From: Curtobacterium sp. MCLR17_036
GTDB lineage: Bacteria > Actinomycetota > Actinomycetes > Actinomycetales > Microbacteriaceae
NCBI RefSeq assembly: GCF_003234445.2
Contig: NZ_CP126269.1
Coordinates: forward strand, 2,728,001 to 2,792,000
Direction: 5' to 3'
DNA: 64,000 nt
Below the pieces are notes generated by a model. It was given only the letters and a program-made list of their open reading frames with translations. It made no database searches and was not told the origin of the DNA. Below are positions 18,241 through 28,457 of this stretch, in pieces. Position 1 is the first letter of the stretch, and each line of letters starts with the position of its first letter. A program made the translations under genes and the position numbers.

Positions 18241-19281
18241 TCAGGCGCTCCGGCGCACCACGAGCTCGGGCGCGAGCAGCGTCTCGTCGCGCGGCTCGCC
18301 CTCGATCAGTGACCGGACGCTCTCGAGCACCCGCTCGCCCATCGCCCGGAAGTCCTGCCGCACGGTGGTGAGCGGCGGCGTGAAGTGGGCCGCCTCGGGG
18401 ATGTCGTCGAACCCGACGACGGCGATGTCGTCGGGCACGCGCAGGCCCTCGTCGGCGAAGGCGTGCAGCACGCCGAGCGCCATCTGGTCGTTGCCGGCGA
18501 ACACCGCGTCGACGGTGTGGACGTCGATGTGCCGCGCGGCCTCGAAGCCGCTGGCGGGGGTCCAGTCCCCCTCGAGCACGACCGGCTCGAGACCGGCGTC
18601 CGCCATGATCCGCAGGTAGGACGCGCGGCGCACCTCGGACTCCTGGGACACGTGCGGTCCGGCGATGTGCACGATGCGTCGGTGGCCGCGGTCGAACAGG
18701 TGCTGCATGACGAGCGCGGTGCCCGCCGCCTGGTCGATGGCGACCGCGGCGACGCTCGGTGCCGACGGCGCACGGGCGGCGTCGCGCTGCACGGCGTTCG
18801 CGACGACGACGGGAACGGTGACCGGCACGGTGAGCGAGGCGAGTGCGTCGAGCACGCGGTTGTCCGCGGCGACGAGGACGATCGCGGCGACGTCCTGCGC
18901 GAGCAGCGTCGTGAGCGCGCCGGACAGGTCGACGGGGCGCGGGTCCTCGGGCAGGGTCGAGAGCAGCACGTGGTACCCGGCGGACCGGGCCGCCCGCTCG
19001 AAACCGATCGAGGTGCTCGACGGCCCGTACAGGGCGTCGCCCGCGGTGATGATGCCGAGCGCGCGGCTGCGGCCCCCGGCGAGCGCCCGGGCCGCGGCGC
19101 GGGGACGGTAGCCGAGCGCACTCACGGCGTCGGTGACCCGCGACCGGAACTGCTCCCGCACGGTGGGGTCGCCGTTGATCACCCGGGACACCGTCTGGTG
19201 CGAGACGCCGGCGCGTTCGGCCACGTCGAAGATCGTCGGCGCCTTGCGGGCCTTGCCCCCACGGGCCGGAGTCGTCGTCAC
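18241..19281 (-). CDS. LacI-family regulator, proposed arabinose-regulon repressor
   Basis: About 346 residues. The helix-turn-helix PTIFDVAERAGVSHQTVSRVING is nearly the same as E. coli LacI in the recognition helix (HQTVSRV against YQTVSRV), and LacI's ideal operator contains GTGAGCGCTCAC. That is the site found before the importer, araB and GH51 genes here. The start is taken at GTG 19281, six bases after TACGGT (leaderless); GTG 19287 is an alternative. It diverges from the ChvE-type importer. The ligand is inferred to be L-arabinose or a derivative. Confidence 0.88.
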   Translation of the reverse strand: MTTTPARGGKARKAPTIFDVAERAGVSHQTVSRVINGDPTVREQFRSRVTDAVSALGYRPRAAARALAGGRSRALGIITAGDALYGPSSTSIGFERAARSAGYHVLLSTLPEDPRPVDLSGALTTLLAQDVAAIVLVAADNRVLDALASLTVPVTVPVVVANAVQRDAARAPSAPSVAAVAIDQAAGTALVMQHLFDRGHRRIVHIAGPHVSQESEVRRASYLRIMADAGLEPVVLEGDWTPASGFEAARHIDVHTVDAVFAGNDQMALGVLHAFADEGLRVPDDIAVVGFDDIPEAAHFTPPLTTVRQDFRAMGERVLESVRSLIEGEPRDETLLAPELVVRRSA

Positions 19282-19287
19282 GTGCAC

Positions 19288-19293
19288 ACCGTA
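19288..19293 (-). promoter_or_regulatory. Leaderless -10 element of the lacI gene
   Basis: On the minus strand TACGGT is separated by six bases from the GTG at 19281, and no Shine-Dalgarno sequence is seen; this favours 19281 over 19287 as the start. Confidence 0.5.
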
Positions 19294-19341
19294 CCGCTCG
19301 GTCCGCGCGGCGCGGCAAGGTCGCGAAACGGTCACGATGAG

Positions 19342-19382
19342 TTGACACCCCGTCACGGAACCCACAAGATGTGAGCGCTCAC
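19342..19382 (+). promoter_or_regulatory. Importer promoter with abutting LacI operator
   Basis: TTGACA (19342-19347), a 17-bp spacer and CAAGAT (19365-19370) form a strong promoter. GTGAGCGCTCAC (19371-19382) follows the -10 box with no gap, so a bound repressor would occlude the start site. The layout is the same as at araB. Confidence 0.8.
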
Positions 19383-19461
19383 ACGAGCATCACCCCGGTG
19401 GAGCGCACGTGCTCCGCCACCCGAGCGCGTCGATGACGACGTGAGAGGAACAGGTACTTCG

Positions 19462-20595
19462 ATGAAGAAGCGCAGGATCGTCGCGGGGATCGCGGCCCTC
19501 GGCATCGCGTTCTCCCTGGCAGCATGCTCGGCCGGCGGCCGAGCAGCGACCGGAGACGGCGGTGACAGCGGCGACGCCAACAAGGGCGCCCTCGTCGGCG
19601 TCGCGATGCCGACCAAGGTCTCCGAACGCTGGATCAAGGACGGCGACGCCGTCAAGAGCGACCTCGAGAAGGCCGGCTACAAGGTCGACCTCGAGTACGC
19701 GGACAACAAGATCCCGCAGCAGGTGCAGCAGGTCAGCAACATGATCACGAAGGGCGCGAAGGTGCTCATCGTCGCGTCGATCGACGGCGGTTCGCTGTCC
19801 GACCAGCTCGACGCCGCCGCCAAGGCCGGCATCAAGGTCATCTCGTACGACCGTCTGCTCACCGGCAACAAGAACGTCGACTACTACGTGTCGTTCGACA
19901 ACGAGAAGGTCGGCGTCGACCAGGCGAACAGCCTGCTCACCGGCCTCGGCCTGCTCGACGAGCAGGGCGAGAAGACCGACGAGAAGGGTCCGTTCAACAT
20001 CGAGGTGTTCGCCGGCTCGCCCGACGACAACAACGCCACGTTCTTCTTCAACGGCGCGATGAAGACCCTCAAGCCGTACATCGAGGACGGCACGATCACG
20101 ATCGGCTCCGGCCAGGACGGCTTCACCCAGGCCGCCACGCAGCAGTGGGACCCGGCGACCGCCAAGGCCCGCATGCAGAACCTCGTCGCGAAGTCGTACT
20201 CGGGCGGCACGAAGCTCGACGGCGTGCTCTCGCCGTACGACGGCATGTCGATCGGCATCATCTCCGCGCTGCAGGGCGCGGGCTACGGCACCAGCAGCCG
20301 TCCGCTCCCGACCATCACGGGCCAGGACGCCGAGGCCGCCAGCGTGAAGTCGATCATCAAGGGTCAGCAGTACTCGACGATCTACAAGGACACCCGCCAG
20401 CTCGCCGAGAAGTCGGCGTCGATGGCCGAGGACCTGCTCGCCGGCAAGAAGCCGGAGGTGAACGACACGAAGACGTACGACAACAAGGTCAAGGTCGTCC
20501 CCACCTTCCTCTTCCAGCCGACGGTCGTCACGAAGGACAACTACCAGAAGGTCCTCGTCGACTCGGGTTACTACACCGACGCCGACCTCAAGTAG
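19462..20595 (+). CDS. chvE: Monosaccharide ABC importer, substrate-binding lipoprotein (ChvE type)
   Basis: The 377-residue protein has a lipoprotein signal (FSLAACSAG, lipid-attached Cys22) and the CUT2 periplasmic-binding fold ([18 protein letters not shown] onward). The tract [22 protein letters not shown], and conserved length, match the ChvE group, which binds arabinose, galactose, glucose or xylose. I chose the ATG at 19462 with AGAGGAA upstream. A 16-bp hairpin after its stop separates it from the ATPase gene. Regulation is by the operator at 19371. L-arabinose is the favoured substrate from context. Confidence 0.93.
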   Translation: MKKRRIVAGIAALGIAFSLAACSAGGRAATGDGGDSGDANKGALVGVAMPTKVSERWIKDGDAVKSDLEKAGYKVDLEYADNKIPQQVQQVSNMITKGAKVLIVASIDGGSLSDQLDAAAKAGIKVISYDRLLTGNKNVDYYVSFDNEKVGVDQANSLLTGLGLLDEQGEKTDEKGPFNIEVFAGSPDDNNATFFFNGAMKTLKPYIEDGTITIGSGQDGFTQAATQQWDPATAKARMQNLVAKSYSGGTKLDGVLSPYDGMSIGIISALQGAGYGTSSRPLPTITGQDAEAASVKSIIKGQQYSTIYKDTRQLAEKSASMAEDLLAGKKPEVNDTKTYDNKVKVVPTFLFQPTVVTKDNYQKVLVDSGYYTDADLK

Positions 20596-20612
20596 GACGC
20601 AACCCACCTGTC

Positions 20613-20654
20613 GGACGGGAGGCGCGGGTCGACTCCGCCCCGCGCCTCCCGTCC
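20613..20654 (+). terminator. Intra-operon hairpin after the binding-protein gene
   Basis: GGACGGGAGGCGCGGG (20613-20628) pairs perfectly over 16 bp with 20639-20654 around a 10-base loop. It lies between the binding-protein and ATPase genes, and probably stabilises the upstream mRNA or attenuates the downstream genes. It belongs to the GGACGGGAGGC repeat family. Confidence 0.75.
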
Positions 20655-20700
20655 GTCCCCACCTGCGCGCCACGAGCGCGCACTACGGAAGGCGGTCGAC

Positions 20701-22240
<1,540 letters not shown>

Positions 22241-22254
<14 letters not shown>

Positions 22255-23422
22255 GTCCGCCGCCGGCTACCTCACCGGGCAGCTCCGACAGATCGGCCTG
22301 TTCATCGCGCTGATCGTCATCGTCATCTTCTTCCAGGTGACGACGGAGGGCATCACGCTGGCACCGATCAACGTCACGAACCTGGTCGTCCAGAACAGCT
22401 ACATCCTCATCCTCGCCATCGGCATGGTGATGGTCATCATCGCCGGCCACATCGACCTGTCCGTCGGCTCGGTCGTCGCCTTCACCGGTGCCATGGCGGG
22501 CGTCATGATCACGCAGTGGGGTCTGCCCTGGCCCGTCGCCGTGGTCCTCTGCCTGGTCCTCGGTGCCCTCGTCGGCGCGTGGCAGGGCTTCTGGATCGCG
22601 TACTTCGGGATCCCGGCCTTCATCGTGACCCTGGCGGGCATGCTGGCCTTCCGCGGTGCGGCGCAGATCGCCCTGCAGAACCAGCAGATCTCGCCGTTCC
22701 CGGACGGGTTCCGCTCGCTCGGCTCGGGCTTCCTGCCCTCGTTCGGCACGTCCGGGTACGAGCCGCTCACGATGATCCTCGGCATCGCCGCGGCGGCGAT
22801 CATGGTCGGGGTGGCGTTCCGCGGCCGTGCGACCCGGCGCAAGTACCAGCTCGAGGCCGAGCCGTTCCTGTGGTTCATCATCAAGCTCGCGTTCGGCGTC
22901 GCCCTCGTCATCTACGTCGCGCTGCTGCTCGCCAGTTACAACGGCACGCCGATCGTGCTCGTCATCCTCGGCCTGCTCGTCGTCGTGTACTCGGTGATCA
23001 TGCGGAGCGCGGTCTTCGGCCGCCACATCTACGCGATCGGCGGCAACGCGCTCGCCGCGCAGCTGTCCGGCGTCAAGACGAAGCGCGTCACGTTCCTGCT
23101 CTTCGTGAACATGGGCGTCATCTCGGCCCTGGCCGGCGTGGTCTTCACCGGCCAGCTCAACCTGGCCTCGCCGAGCGCGGGCAACGGGTTCGAGCTCGAC
23201 GCCATCGCCGCGGTGTTCATCGGTGGCGCGGCCGTCACGGGCGGCATCGGCACCGTGCCGGGCGCGATCATCGGTGGCCTCATCATCGGCATCCTGAACA
23301 ACGGCATGTCGATCCTCGGCGTCGGCACTGAGTTCCAGTCCCTCATCAAGGGCCTGGTGCTGCTCGCCGCCGTCGCGTTCGACGTCTTCAACAAGCGCCG
23401 GGCGGCGTCCGCGCGCAAGTAG
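22241..23422 (+). CDS. mmsB: Monosaccharide ABC importer, permease (MmsB/GguB type)
   Basis: The 393-residue CUT2 permease has about ten hydrophobic segments and the family sequence [17 protein letters not shown] charged cytoplasmic insertion ([15 protein letters not shown]) in the middle fits the longer GguB/MmsB subgroup. It begins inside the ATPase gene and ends the operon; a long hairpin follows at 23469. Confidence 0.94.
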
Positions 23423-23433
23423 GGCGCGCGCCC

Positions 23434-23465
23434 GCGTTCGCGCGTTCGCGCGTTCGCGCGTTCGC
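23434..23465. repeat. 8-bp tandem repeat, four copies
   Basis: GCGTTCGC is repeated four times without mismatch just after the permease stop codon and immediately before the 22-bp hairpin. The unit is itself partly self-complementary. Confidence 0.8.
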
Positions 23466-23468
23466 TTG

Positions 23469-23519
23469 GTGAGCAGAAACGGTCGGGTCCTCGATGTGGA
23501 CCCGACCGTTTCTGCTCAC
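23469..23519. terminator. Bidirectional terminator hairpin, 22-bp perfect stem
   Basis: Positions 23469-23490 pair without mismatch with 23498-23519 around the loop TCGATGT. The stem contains the stop codon of the convergent GH13 gene (23516-23518) and lies 47 bp after the importer operon, so it can serve both strands. Confidence 0.8.
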
Positions 23520-24856
23520 GATCTCGACAGGACCGCCCACCCCCGGGCCGGGAGGCGCAGGGTCCCGTCCCCGAGATCGGCACCGCCCGCCTCGACCCGC
23601 GTCGCGTCGGCCGCGGGCAGGTCGACGGGGTCGTCCGACAGGTTCAGGGCGGTCACCACGGCCGCGTCCGCCGTCGCGGTGCACAGGACCACGGCCGTGT
23701 TCGTCAGGTGGACGACGTCGGTGTGTGCCCGGTGCAGCCAGGGGTTCCGCCGCCGCAGGGCGATGAGGGCCTCGTACACGTGGGCCAGTTCCGTCGGTGC
23801 CGGCGGCTCGGCCGGGAACTCGGGACGGACCGCGTCGTCGCCGCCCTCGCGTTCCTCCTTGACGCCGGTCCAGCCGTACTCGTCGCCGGCGTAGACCACG
23901 GGGGTCCCCGCCACGGTGAACAGCACGGCGGCGGCGTGGCCGGCGAACGGCTCCCCGACCGCGCTCGCGATGCGGGTGACGTCGTGGTTGCCGACGAAGG
24001 TCGTCGGGGCGAAGGTGGCGAGCAGGGCGTCGTGCCGCTCGATCGCGTGCGCGAGTTCGTGGCCGTTCCGGTCGGCGATGCCGTGCCAGATGCCCTGCCA
24101 CAGCTCGTACTGCGTCAGCGAGTCCATCGTCGAGTCGCGGGCGATCGCCGCGGCGTCGCCGTGGATCACCTCACCGCTGAACCACGCGTCGGGGAACCGC
24201 TCGCGCACCCGCGGCAGCACCCGTGCCCAGAAGGACGGCGGCACCGCGTAGGCCGCGTCGAGCCGCCACCCGTCGATCCCCCGCTCGAGCCAGTGCGTCA
24301 TGATCTGCACCACGAGGTCCTCGGTCGCCCGGCTGTCGTGGTCGAGCGCCACGAGGATGTCGTGTCCCTCGAACAGTCCGACCGGCACCGGCTGCCCCGG
24401 CGCCCACCCCGTCCAGTCGATCGCGAACAGGTCGGCCGTCTCGGCGTCGGGGCCGTGCTCCTCGAGCGCCCGGAACGCCGGGTGCTCGCGGCCGACGTGG
24501 TTGAAGACGCCGTCGAGCACGACCCGGATCCCCCGCTCGTGCGCGGCGGCCACCAGGCGGTCGAGGTCGTCGTCGTCACCGAGGCGCGGGTCGACGCGGA
24601 AGTGGTCCACGGTGTCGTAGCCGTGCGTCGAACTCGCGAACACCGGTCCGAGCAGCAGGCCGTTCAGGCCGAGGTCCACGACGTGGTCGAGCCACGGCTC
24701 GATGCGACCGAGGCGGTGCTCGACCGGGCGGTCCTCGACGGCGGACCCCGGTCGGACGTCGGCGCCGACGAACCCGAGCGGGTAGACGTGCCACCACATG
24801 ACGTGCTCGACCCACGCGGGTTCGGGGTGACGGGTGGGTGCGGTGTCGGTGCTCAC
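23516..24856 (-). CDS. GH13 alpha-amylase family glycosidase
   Basis: The 446-residue (beta/alpha)8 enzyme shows the GH13 regions in order: DGVFNHVGREHPAF, GWRLDAAYAV (nucleophile Asp), FSGEVIHGDAA (acid/base Glu) and FVGNHDVTRI (transition-state Asp). A short C-terminal beta domain ends it. No signal peptide, so it should act on intracellular alpha-glucans or malto-oligosaccharides; the exact specificity cannot be read. GTG start at 24856. It stands alone and converges on the importer operon, and there is no GTGAGCGCTCAC site at its start. Confidence 0.88.
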   Translation of the reverse strand: MSTDTAPTRHPEPAWVEHVMWWHVYPLGFVGADVRPGSAVEDRPVEHRLGRIEPWLDHVVDLGLNGLLLGPVFASSTHGYDTVDHFRVDPRLGDDDDLDRLVAAAHERGIRVVLDGVFNHVGREHPAFRALEEHGPDAETADLFAIDWTGWAPGQPVPVGLFEGHDILVALDHDSRATEDLVVQIMTHWLERGIDGWRLDAAYAVPPSFWARVLPRVRERFPDAWFSGEVIHGDAAAIARDSTMDSLTQYELWQGIWHGIADRNGHELAHAIERHDALLATFAPTTFVGNHDVTRIASAVGEPFAGHAAAVLFTVAGTPVVYAGDEYGWTGVKEEREGGDDAVRPEFPAEPPAPTELAHVYEALIALRRRNPWLHRAHTDVVHLTNTAVVLCTATADAAVVTALNLSDDPVDLPAADATRVEAGGADLGDGTLRLPARGWAVLSRS

Positions 24857-24937
24857 CGGTCCGATGCTGCCAGCCGGACCTGCGCCGGGTGCGCTCGTGC
24901 TGGGAACGGACAGGAGCAGCAGGACGAGGATGAGGTC

Positions 24938-25336
24938 ATGGGACGCGCGATCAGGACGGAAGCGGACGCCGCGGCGAACGAGGCGGAGCACGCCGAGCGC
25001 ACGTGCGCGTCGTGCGGGCGGACGATGCCCTCGTCGGCGGCGCCGGAAGCGCGGTACTGCTCCGCAGCGTGCCGGAAGCACGGAGTCGACGCCACCGACC
25101 GGGCCCTCGAACAACGCATCGACGAGCTGCTCGCCGCGCGCGCACGGACCTCGAGCATCTGCCCGTCCGAGGTCGCCCGGTCGCTCGACCCCGACGACTG
25201 GCGGCCGCTGATGGAACCCGCTCGCCGCGCCGCCCGTCGCATGGTGGCCCGCGGCGAGGTCGAGATCACGCAGGGCGGCTCCGTGGTCGACCCGTCGACG
25301 GCGAAGGGGCCGATCCGCATCCGTCGCCCGCGCTGA
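24938..25336 (+). CDS. DUF2256/DUF3253 family protein
   Basis: The 132-residue protein joins a short zinc-ribbon-like segment (RTCASCGRTMP with a second pair YCSAACRKHG) to a winged-helix-like DUF3253 domain (ARTSSICPSEVARSLDPDDWRPLMEPARRAARRMV, then GPIRIRRPR). The family is widespread, and its function is not established. ATG at 24938 follows GAGGATGAGG. It precedes the reductase gene by 37 bp in the same direction. Confidence 0.85.
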   Translation: MGRAIRTEADAAANEAEHAERTCASCGRTMPSSAAPEARYCSAACRKHGVDATDRALEQRIDELLAARARTSSICPSEVARSLDPDDWRPLMEPARRAARRMVARGEVEITQGGSVVDPSTAKGPIRIRRPR

Positions 25337-25373
25337 GGGAACACGTGTCGTCCATCGTCGGTTGCATGCAGGG

Positions 25374-26474
25374 ATGACTGCAACCGGATCGACCGAACCG
25401 ACCCCTGTCCAGCCCCGAGCCCTCGTCGTGGGAGCGAGCGGCATCACCGGCTCCGCCCTGGTGAGCCACCTGCTCGACGACGGCTGGGAGGTCACGGCGC
25501 TGTCCCGCCGGCCGATCGGCCGCGACGGCGTCCGGACCGTCGCCGCTGACCTCCGCGACCCCGAGAGCCTGTCCGCCGCGCTGGCGGACGAGCGACCCAC
25601 CCACGTGTTCTTCACGGCGTGGCAGCGCCAGGACACCGAGGCCGAGAACATCCGCGTGAACGGCGGGATGGTCCGCGACCTCCTGGCAGCGCTGGCGCAC
25701 GCACCGTTGGCGCACGTCGCGCTCGTCACCGGGTTGAAGCACTACCTCGGCCCGTTCGAGGCGTACGCAGCGGGTGAGATGCCCGACACGCCCTTCCACG
25801 AGGAGGAGCCGCGCCTCGACACCCCGAACTTCTACTACGCGCAAGAGGACGAGCTCTTCGCCGCCGCCGAGCGCCAGGGCTTCACCTGGTCCGTGCACCG
25901 CTCGCACACCGTCATCGGGCACGCCGTCGGCAACGCCATGAACATGGGCCTGACGATCGCCGTGCAGGCGACCCTGGCGAAGGAACTCGGGCTCGACTTC
26001 GTGTTCCCGGGCAGCGAGGCGCAGTGGAACGGCCTGACCGACATGACCGACGCCGGCATCCTCGCCGAGCACATGGTGTGGGCGTCGACCTCGCCAGAGG
26101 GCGCCGACGAGCCGTTCAACATCGTGAACGGTGACGTCTTCCGCTGGCGCTGGATGTGGCCGCGCCTGGCGGCACACCTCGGCGTCGACCCGGCGCGCGT
26201 CGTCGGGTACCAGGACGCGCCCCGCCCGCTCGAGGTCCAGATGGCCCCGTACGAGGCCGAGTGGGCCGGCATCGCCGAGCGGCACGGCCTGGTCGAATCG
26301 GACATCACCAGGCTCGCGTCGTGGTGGCACACCGACGCCGACCTCGGTCGGGCGATGGAGGTCGTCACGGACATGGGCAAGAGCCGGGCTGCCGGCTTCA
26401 CGGCGTTCCGTCGGACCGAGCAGGCCTTCGCGGACCTGTTCGCCCGGTACCGCGAGGACCGTCTCATCCCCTGA
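25374..26474 (+). CDS. PRISE-type SDR reductase (progesterone 5-beta-reductase/iridoid synthase-like)
   Basis: The 366-residue NAD(P)-dependent reductase has the nucleotide loop VVGASGITGSALVSHL and the PRISE signatures TAWQRQDTEAENIRVN, NFYYAQEDEL (catalytic Tyr) and VHRSHTVIGHAVGNAMN. In plants the group reduces enone double bonds of steroids or iridoids; bacterial members act on various enones. The ATG at 25374 is preferred over 25362 because TTGCAT lies six bases upstream (possible leaderless start). Substrate unknown. Confidence 0.85.
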   Translation: MTATGSTEPTPVQPRALVVGASGITGSALVSHLLDDGWEVTALSRRPIGRDGVRTVAADLRDPESLSAALADERPTHVFFTAWQRQDTEAENIRVNGGMVRDLLAALAHAPLAHVALVTGLKHYLGPFEAYAAGEMPDTPFHEEEPRLDTPNFYYAQEDELFAAAERQGFTWSVHRSHTVIGHAVGNAMNMGLTIAVQATLAKELGLDFVFPGSEAQWNGLTDMTDAGILAEHMVWASTSPEGADEPFNIVNGDVFRWRWMWPRLAAHLGVDPARVVGYQDAPRPLEVQMAPYEAEWAGIAERHGLVESDITRLASWWHTDADLGRAMEVVTDMGKSRAAGFTAFRRTEQAFADLFARYREDRLIP

Positions 26475-26498
26475 TCAGCAGCATGTCCCGTGCGTCGA

Positions 26499-26527
26499 TG
26501 TACCCCGTGGTGGCGCCGCGGGGTACA
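26499..26527. terminator. Hairpin after the reductase gene
   Basis: TGTACCCCG (26499-26507) pairs with CGGGGTACA (26519-26527), a 9-bp perfect stem 25 bp after the reductase stop. It is a probable terminator; its symmetry also allows a protein-binding site upstream of csbD. Confidence 0.5.
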
Positions 26528-26627
26528 CGGACCTCGGGTTCCTCCGTGAGCCGCGGGTGAGGGCGTGGTTCAGTCGGGGACAGACGCGCCGGGGACCCTC
26601 GGCGGGACCCGGACGAAAGGAGCGATC

Positions 26628-26804
26628 ATGTCGCTCGGAGACAAGGCCAAGGACGTCACGCAGAAGGTCGCCGGCAAGGCCGAAGAGGCCGTCGGCAAGC
26701 ACACCGACGACGCGGAGCTCAAGCACCAGGGCCAGAAGGACCAGGTCATGGGCGAGGGACGCCTCGACAAGGAGAAGGCGAAGGACGCCCTCGACGGCAA
26801 GTAG
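26628..26804 (+). CDS. csbD: CsbD-family stress protein
   Basis: This 58-residue protein is a typical small, charged CsbD: GDKAKDVTQKVAGKAEEAVG, then KHQGQKDQVMGEG, ending in KAKDALDGK. Such proteins are strongly induced by general stress in many bacteria, and their molecular role is unknown. AAAGGAG sits eight bases before the ATG. A strong hairpin terminator follows, so it is monocistronic. Confidence 0.93.
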   Translation: MSLGDKAKDVTQKVAGKAEEAVGKHTDDAELKHQGQKDQVMGEGRLDKEKAKDALDGK

Positions 26805-26815
26805 GTCGACCTGCA

Positions 26816-26854
26816 GGAACGGCCCCGACGCGACACTCGCGCCGGGGCCGTTCC
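26816..26854. terminator. Terminator between csbD and the convergent SPL-like gene
   Basis: GGAACGGCCCCG (26816-26827) pairs with CGGGGCCGTTCC (26843-26854), extended inward by CGCG/CGCG after one mismatch. It lies between two convergent stops and can serve both strands. Confidence 0.75.
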
Positions 26855-26886
26855 GCGTCGGGGGGACGCGCCAGGGGTGTGCAGCG

Positions 26887-27960
26887 TCAGAACGCGTACC
26901 GGATGCGGCAGGACGGCAGGTGCTCGGCGACGAGCTCGCGGAAGCGCTCGACGAGCTGCCCCTTCATACCGGACCGGTAGCGCACGTTCACCGCACCGTT
27001 CTGCGACACCTTCTGCTCCTGCAGGTCCGGGCGCCACAGCAGGTCCTCTGCCTTCGGGTGCCAGCCGAGGTTGACCTCGTGCAGGGGCTGGTTGTGCGTC
27101 AGGAAGATCACCTCGGCCGCGAGCTGCGCCTTCGCCGCCGGGGACAGCACGTCGTCCACCTGGCACAGCAGCTCGGCCCAGTCGGACTCCCACGTCGGCG
27201 TCAGGATGACCGGTGAGAAGTTGAGGTGGACCTCGTACCCGGCGTCGACGAAGTCGTTGACGGCGGCGATCCGCTCGGCGATCGGGCTCGTGCGGATGTC
27301 GGTGACCTTCGCCGTCTCGTGCGGCATGAGCGAGAACCGGATGCGCGTGCGCCCCATCGGGTCCCAGTCGAGCAGGTCGCGGTTGACGTACTTCGTCGCG
27401 AACGACGCCTTCGCCGTCGGGGTCATCCGGAACAGGTCGCAGAGGTCGCGCACGTTGTCGCTGATCATCGCATCGACCGAGCAGTCGCTGTTCTCCCCGA
27501 TGTCGTAGACCCACGACTCCGGGTCGCACTGGTTCGGCTCGGTCTTCGGCCCCTGCTTCGCGACGTTCCGGGCGACGTGCTTCGTGATCTGATCGATGTT
27601 CGCGAACACGGTGACCGGGTTGCTGTAGCCCTTGCGCCGCGGCACGTAGCAGTAGGCACAGGCCATCGCGCAGCCGTTCGCCGTGGACGGGGCGATGAAG
27701 TCGGCCGAGCGCCCGTTCGGCCGGGTGACGAGCGACTTCTTCACCCCGAGCACGAGGGCCTCGGTCTTGATCCGCACCCAGCGCTGCACGTTTCGCTCGT
27801 CGCCGTGCACCTCGGGGATGTTCCAGTGCGACTCGACCGGCACCACCTCGGCGTCCGGCCACTGCCCGACGACCTCCTGCCCGCGCTGCAGGTCGAGGGC
27901 GGCGGGTTCGGCGTAGATGCGACGGATGTCGAGCATCGGGCGGACGCGTGCGTTGCTCAT
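26887..27960 (-). CDS. Spore-photoproduct-lyase-like radical SAM protein
   Basis: The 357-residue protein has the radical SAM cluster motif with Cys97, Cys101 and Cys104 (GCAMACAYCYV) and the SPL-family surroundings (STANGC before it, PRRKGYSNPVTVFANID after it). Classical lyase repairs the thymine dimer of spores. This lineage does not sporulate, and homologues in such actinobacteria have no settled function, so repair of another lesion is possible. ATG at 27960 (MSNARVRPMLDIRR). It diverges by 44 bp from a small conserved gene. Confidence 0.87.
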   Translation of the reverse strand: MSNARVRPMLDIRRIYAEPAALDLQRGQEVVGQWPDAEVVPVESHWNIPEVHGDERNVQRWVRIKTEALVLGVKKSLVTRPNGRSADFIAPSTANGCAMACAYCYVPRRKGYSNPVTVFANIDQITKHVARNVAKQGPKTEPNQCDPESWVYDIGENSDCSVDAMISDNVRDLCDLFRMTPTAKASFATKYVNRDLLDWDPMGRTRIRFSLMPHETAKVTDIRTSPIAERIAAVNDFVDAGYEVHLNFSPVILTPTWESDWAELLCQVDDVLSPAAKAQLAAEVIFLTHNQPLHEVNLGWHPKAEDLLWRPDLQEQKVSQNGAVNVRYRSGMKGQLVERFRELVAEHLPSCRIRYAF

Positions 27961-28004
27961 CGACACCTGTCTACCGGGGACCACCGACGGTGCAGACTCG
28001 GGGC

Positions 28005-28310
28005 ATGACCGCCGAACCCGACGACCACTTCTTCGTCGTGGACGGTCGGCGCTGGCGCCGGACCGACCCGGCCCTGCCCGAGGACCTCGCCGCCGCGCTC
28101 CGCTCCCACCTGGGGCGCGGGCGGAACGCCGTGAAGACCGCGAAGCGTGCGGGCGACGACGACGCCCTGGCGGCGGCCCGTCACCGGAACGGGCTCGCGA
28201 AGCACGGGCTCGGCGAGCGCGGCCCCGAGTGGTGGACGCGCCCCGAGGCCGACCGGATCGCGGACGCCGAGCGGGCGGTGGCCGAGCTCGACGCCCTCGA
28301 CTCCGCCTGA
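28005..28310 (+). CDS. Conserved small actinobacterial protein
   Basis: This 101-residue acidic-then-basic protein (DDHFFVVDGRRWRRTDPALPEDL, then LRSHLGRGRNAVKTAKR and GLGERGPEWW) resembles a family common in Actinobacteria and sometimes labelled, without good cause, a Tol biopolymer transporter. It has no signal peptide or membrane segment. Function unknown. It diverges from the SPL-like gene; CAGACT lies six bases before the ATG, so a leaderless mRNA is possible. Confidence 0.8.
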   Translation: MTAEPDDHFFVVDGRRWRRTDPALPEDLAAALRSHLGRGRNAVKTAKRAGDDDALAAARHRNGLAKHGLGERGPEWWTRPEADRIADAERAVAELDALDSA

Positions 28311-28340
28311 TCCTTCCCATGACGCCCGCAGTGGGAAGCG

Positions 28341-28387
28341 GAATCGCGCGTACATGGTCGGAAGTTCCGACCATGTACGCGCGATTC
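28341..28387. terminator. Bidirectional hairpin, 23-bp perfect stem
   Basis: Positions 28341-28363 pair without mismatch with 28365-28387 about a single central base. It lies between convergent stops at 28310 and 28458. ACGCGCGATTC from its right arm recurs at 28396-28406, and a 13-bp GC-only repeat (GCGCCGGCGCCCG, twice) follows. Confidence 0.75.
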
Positions 28388-28457
28388 GACCAGGTACGCG
28401 CGATTCTGCCCCGCGCGGCCCCGCGCCGGCGCCCGGCGCCGGCGCCCGGCGCGGCCG

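Noticed and set aside
16076..19348. A 1090-codon minus-strand frame across GH127 and the LacI genes
   Set aside because: It antisenses the GH127 zinc-site enzyme and is compositionally a shadow.
23516..24856. Member of the arabinose regulon by position
   Set aside because: No GTGAGCGCTCAC site precedes it, and a two-way terminator isolates it from the importer operon.
28005..28310. Tol biopolymer transporter
   Set aside because: The label is used for this small family in some annotations, but the protein has no signal, membrane helix or TolR/ExbD motif.
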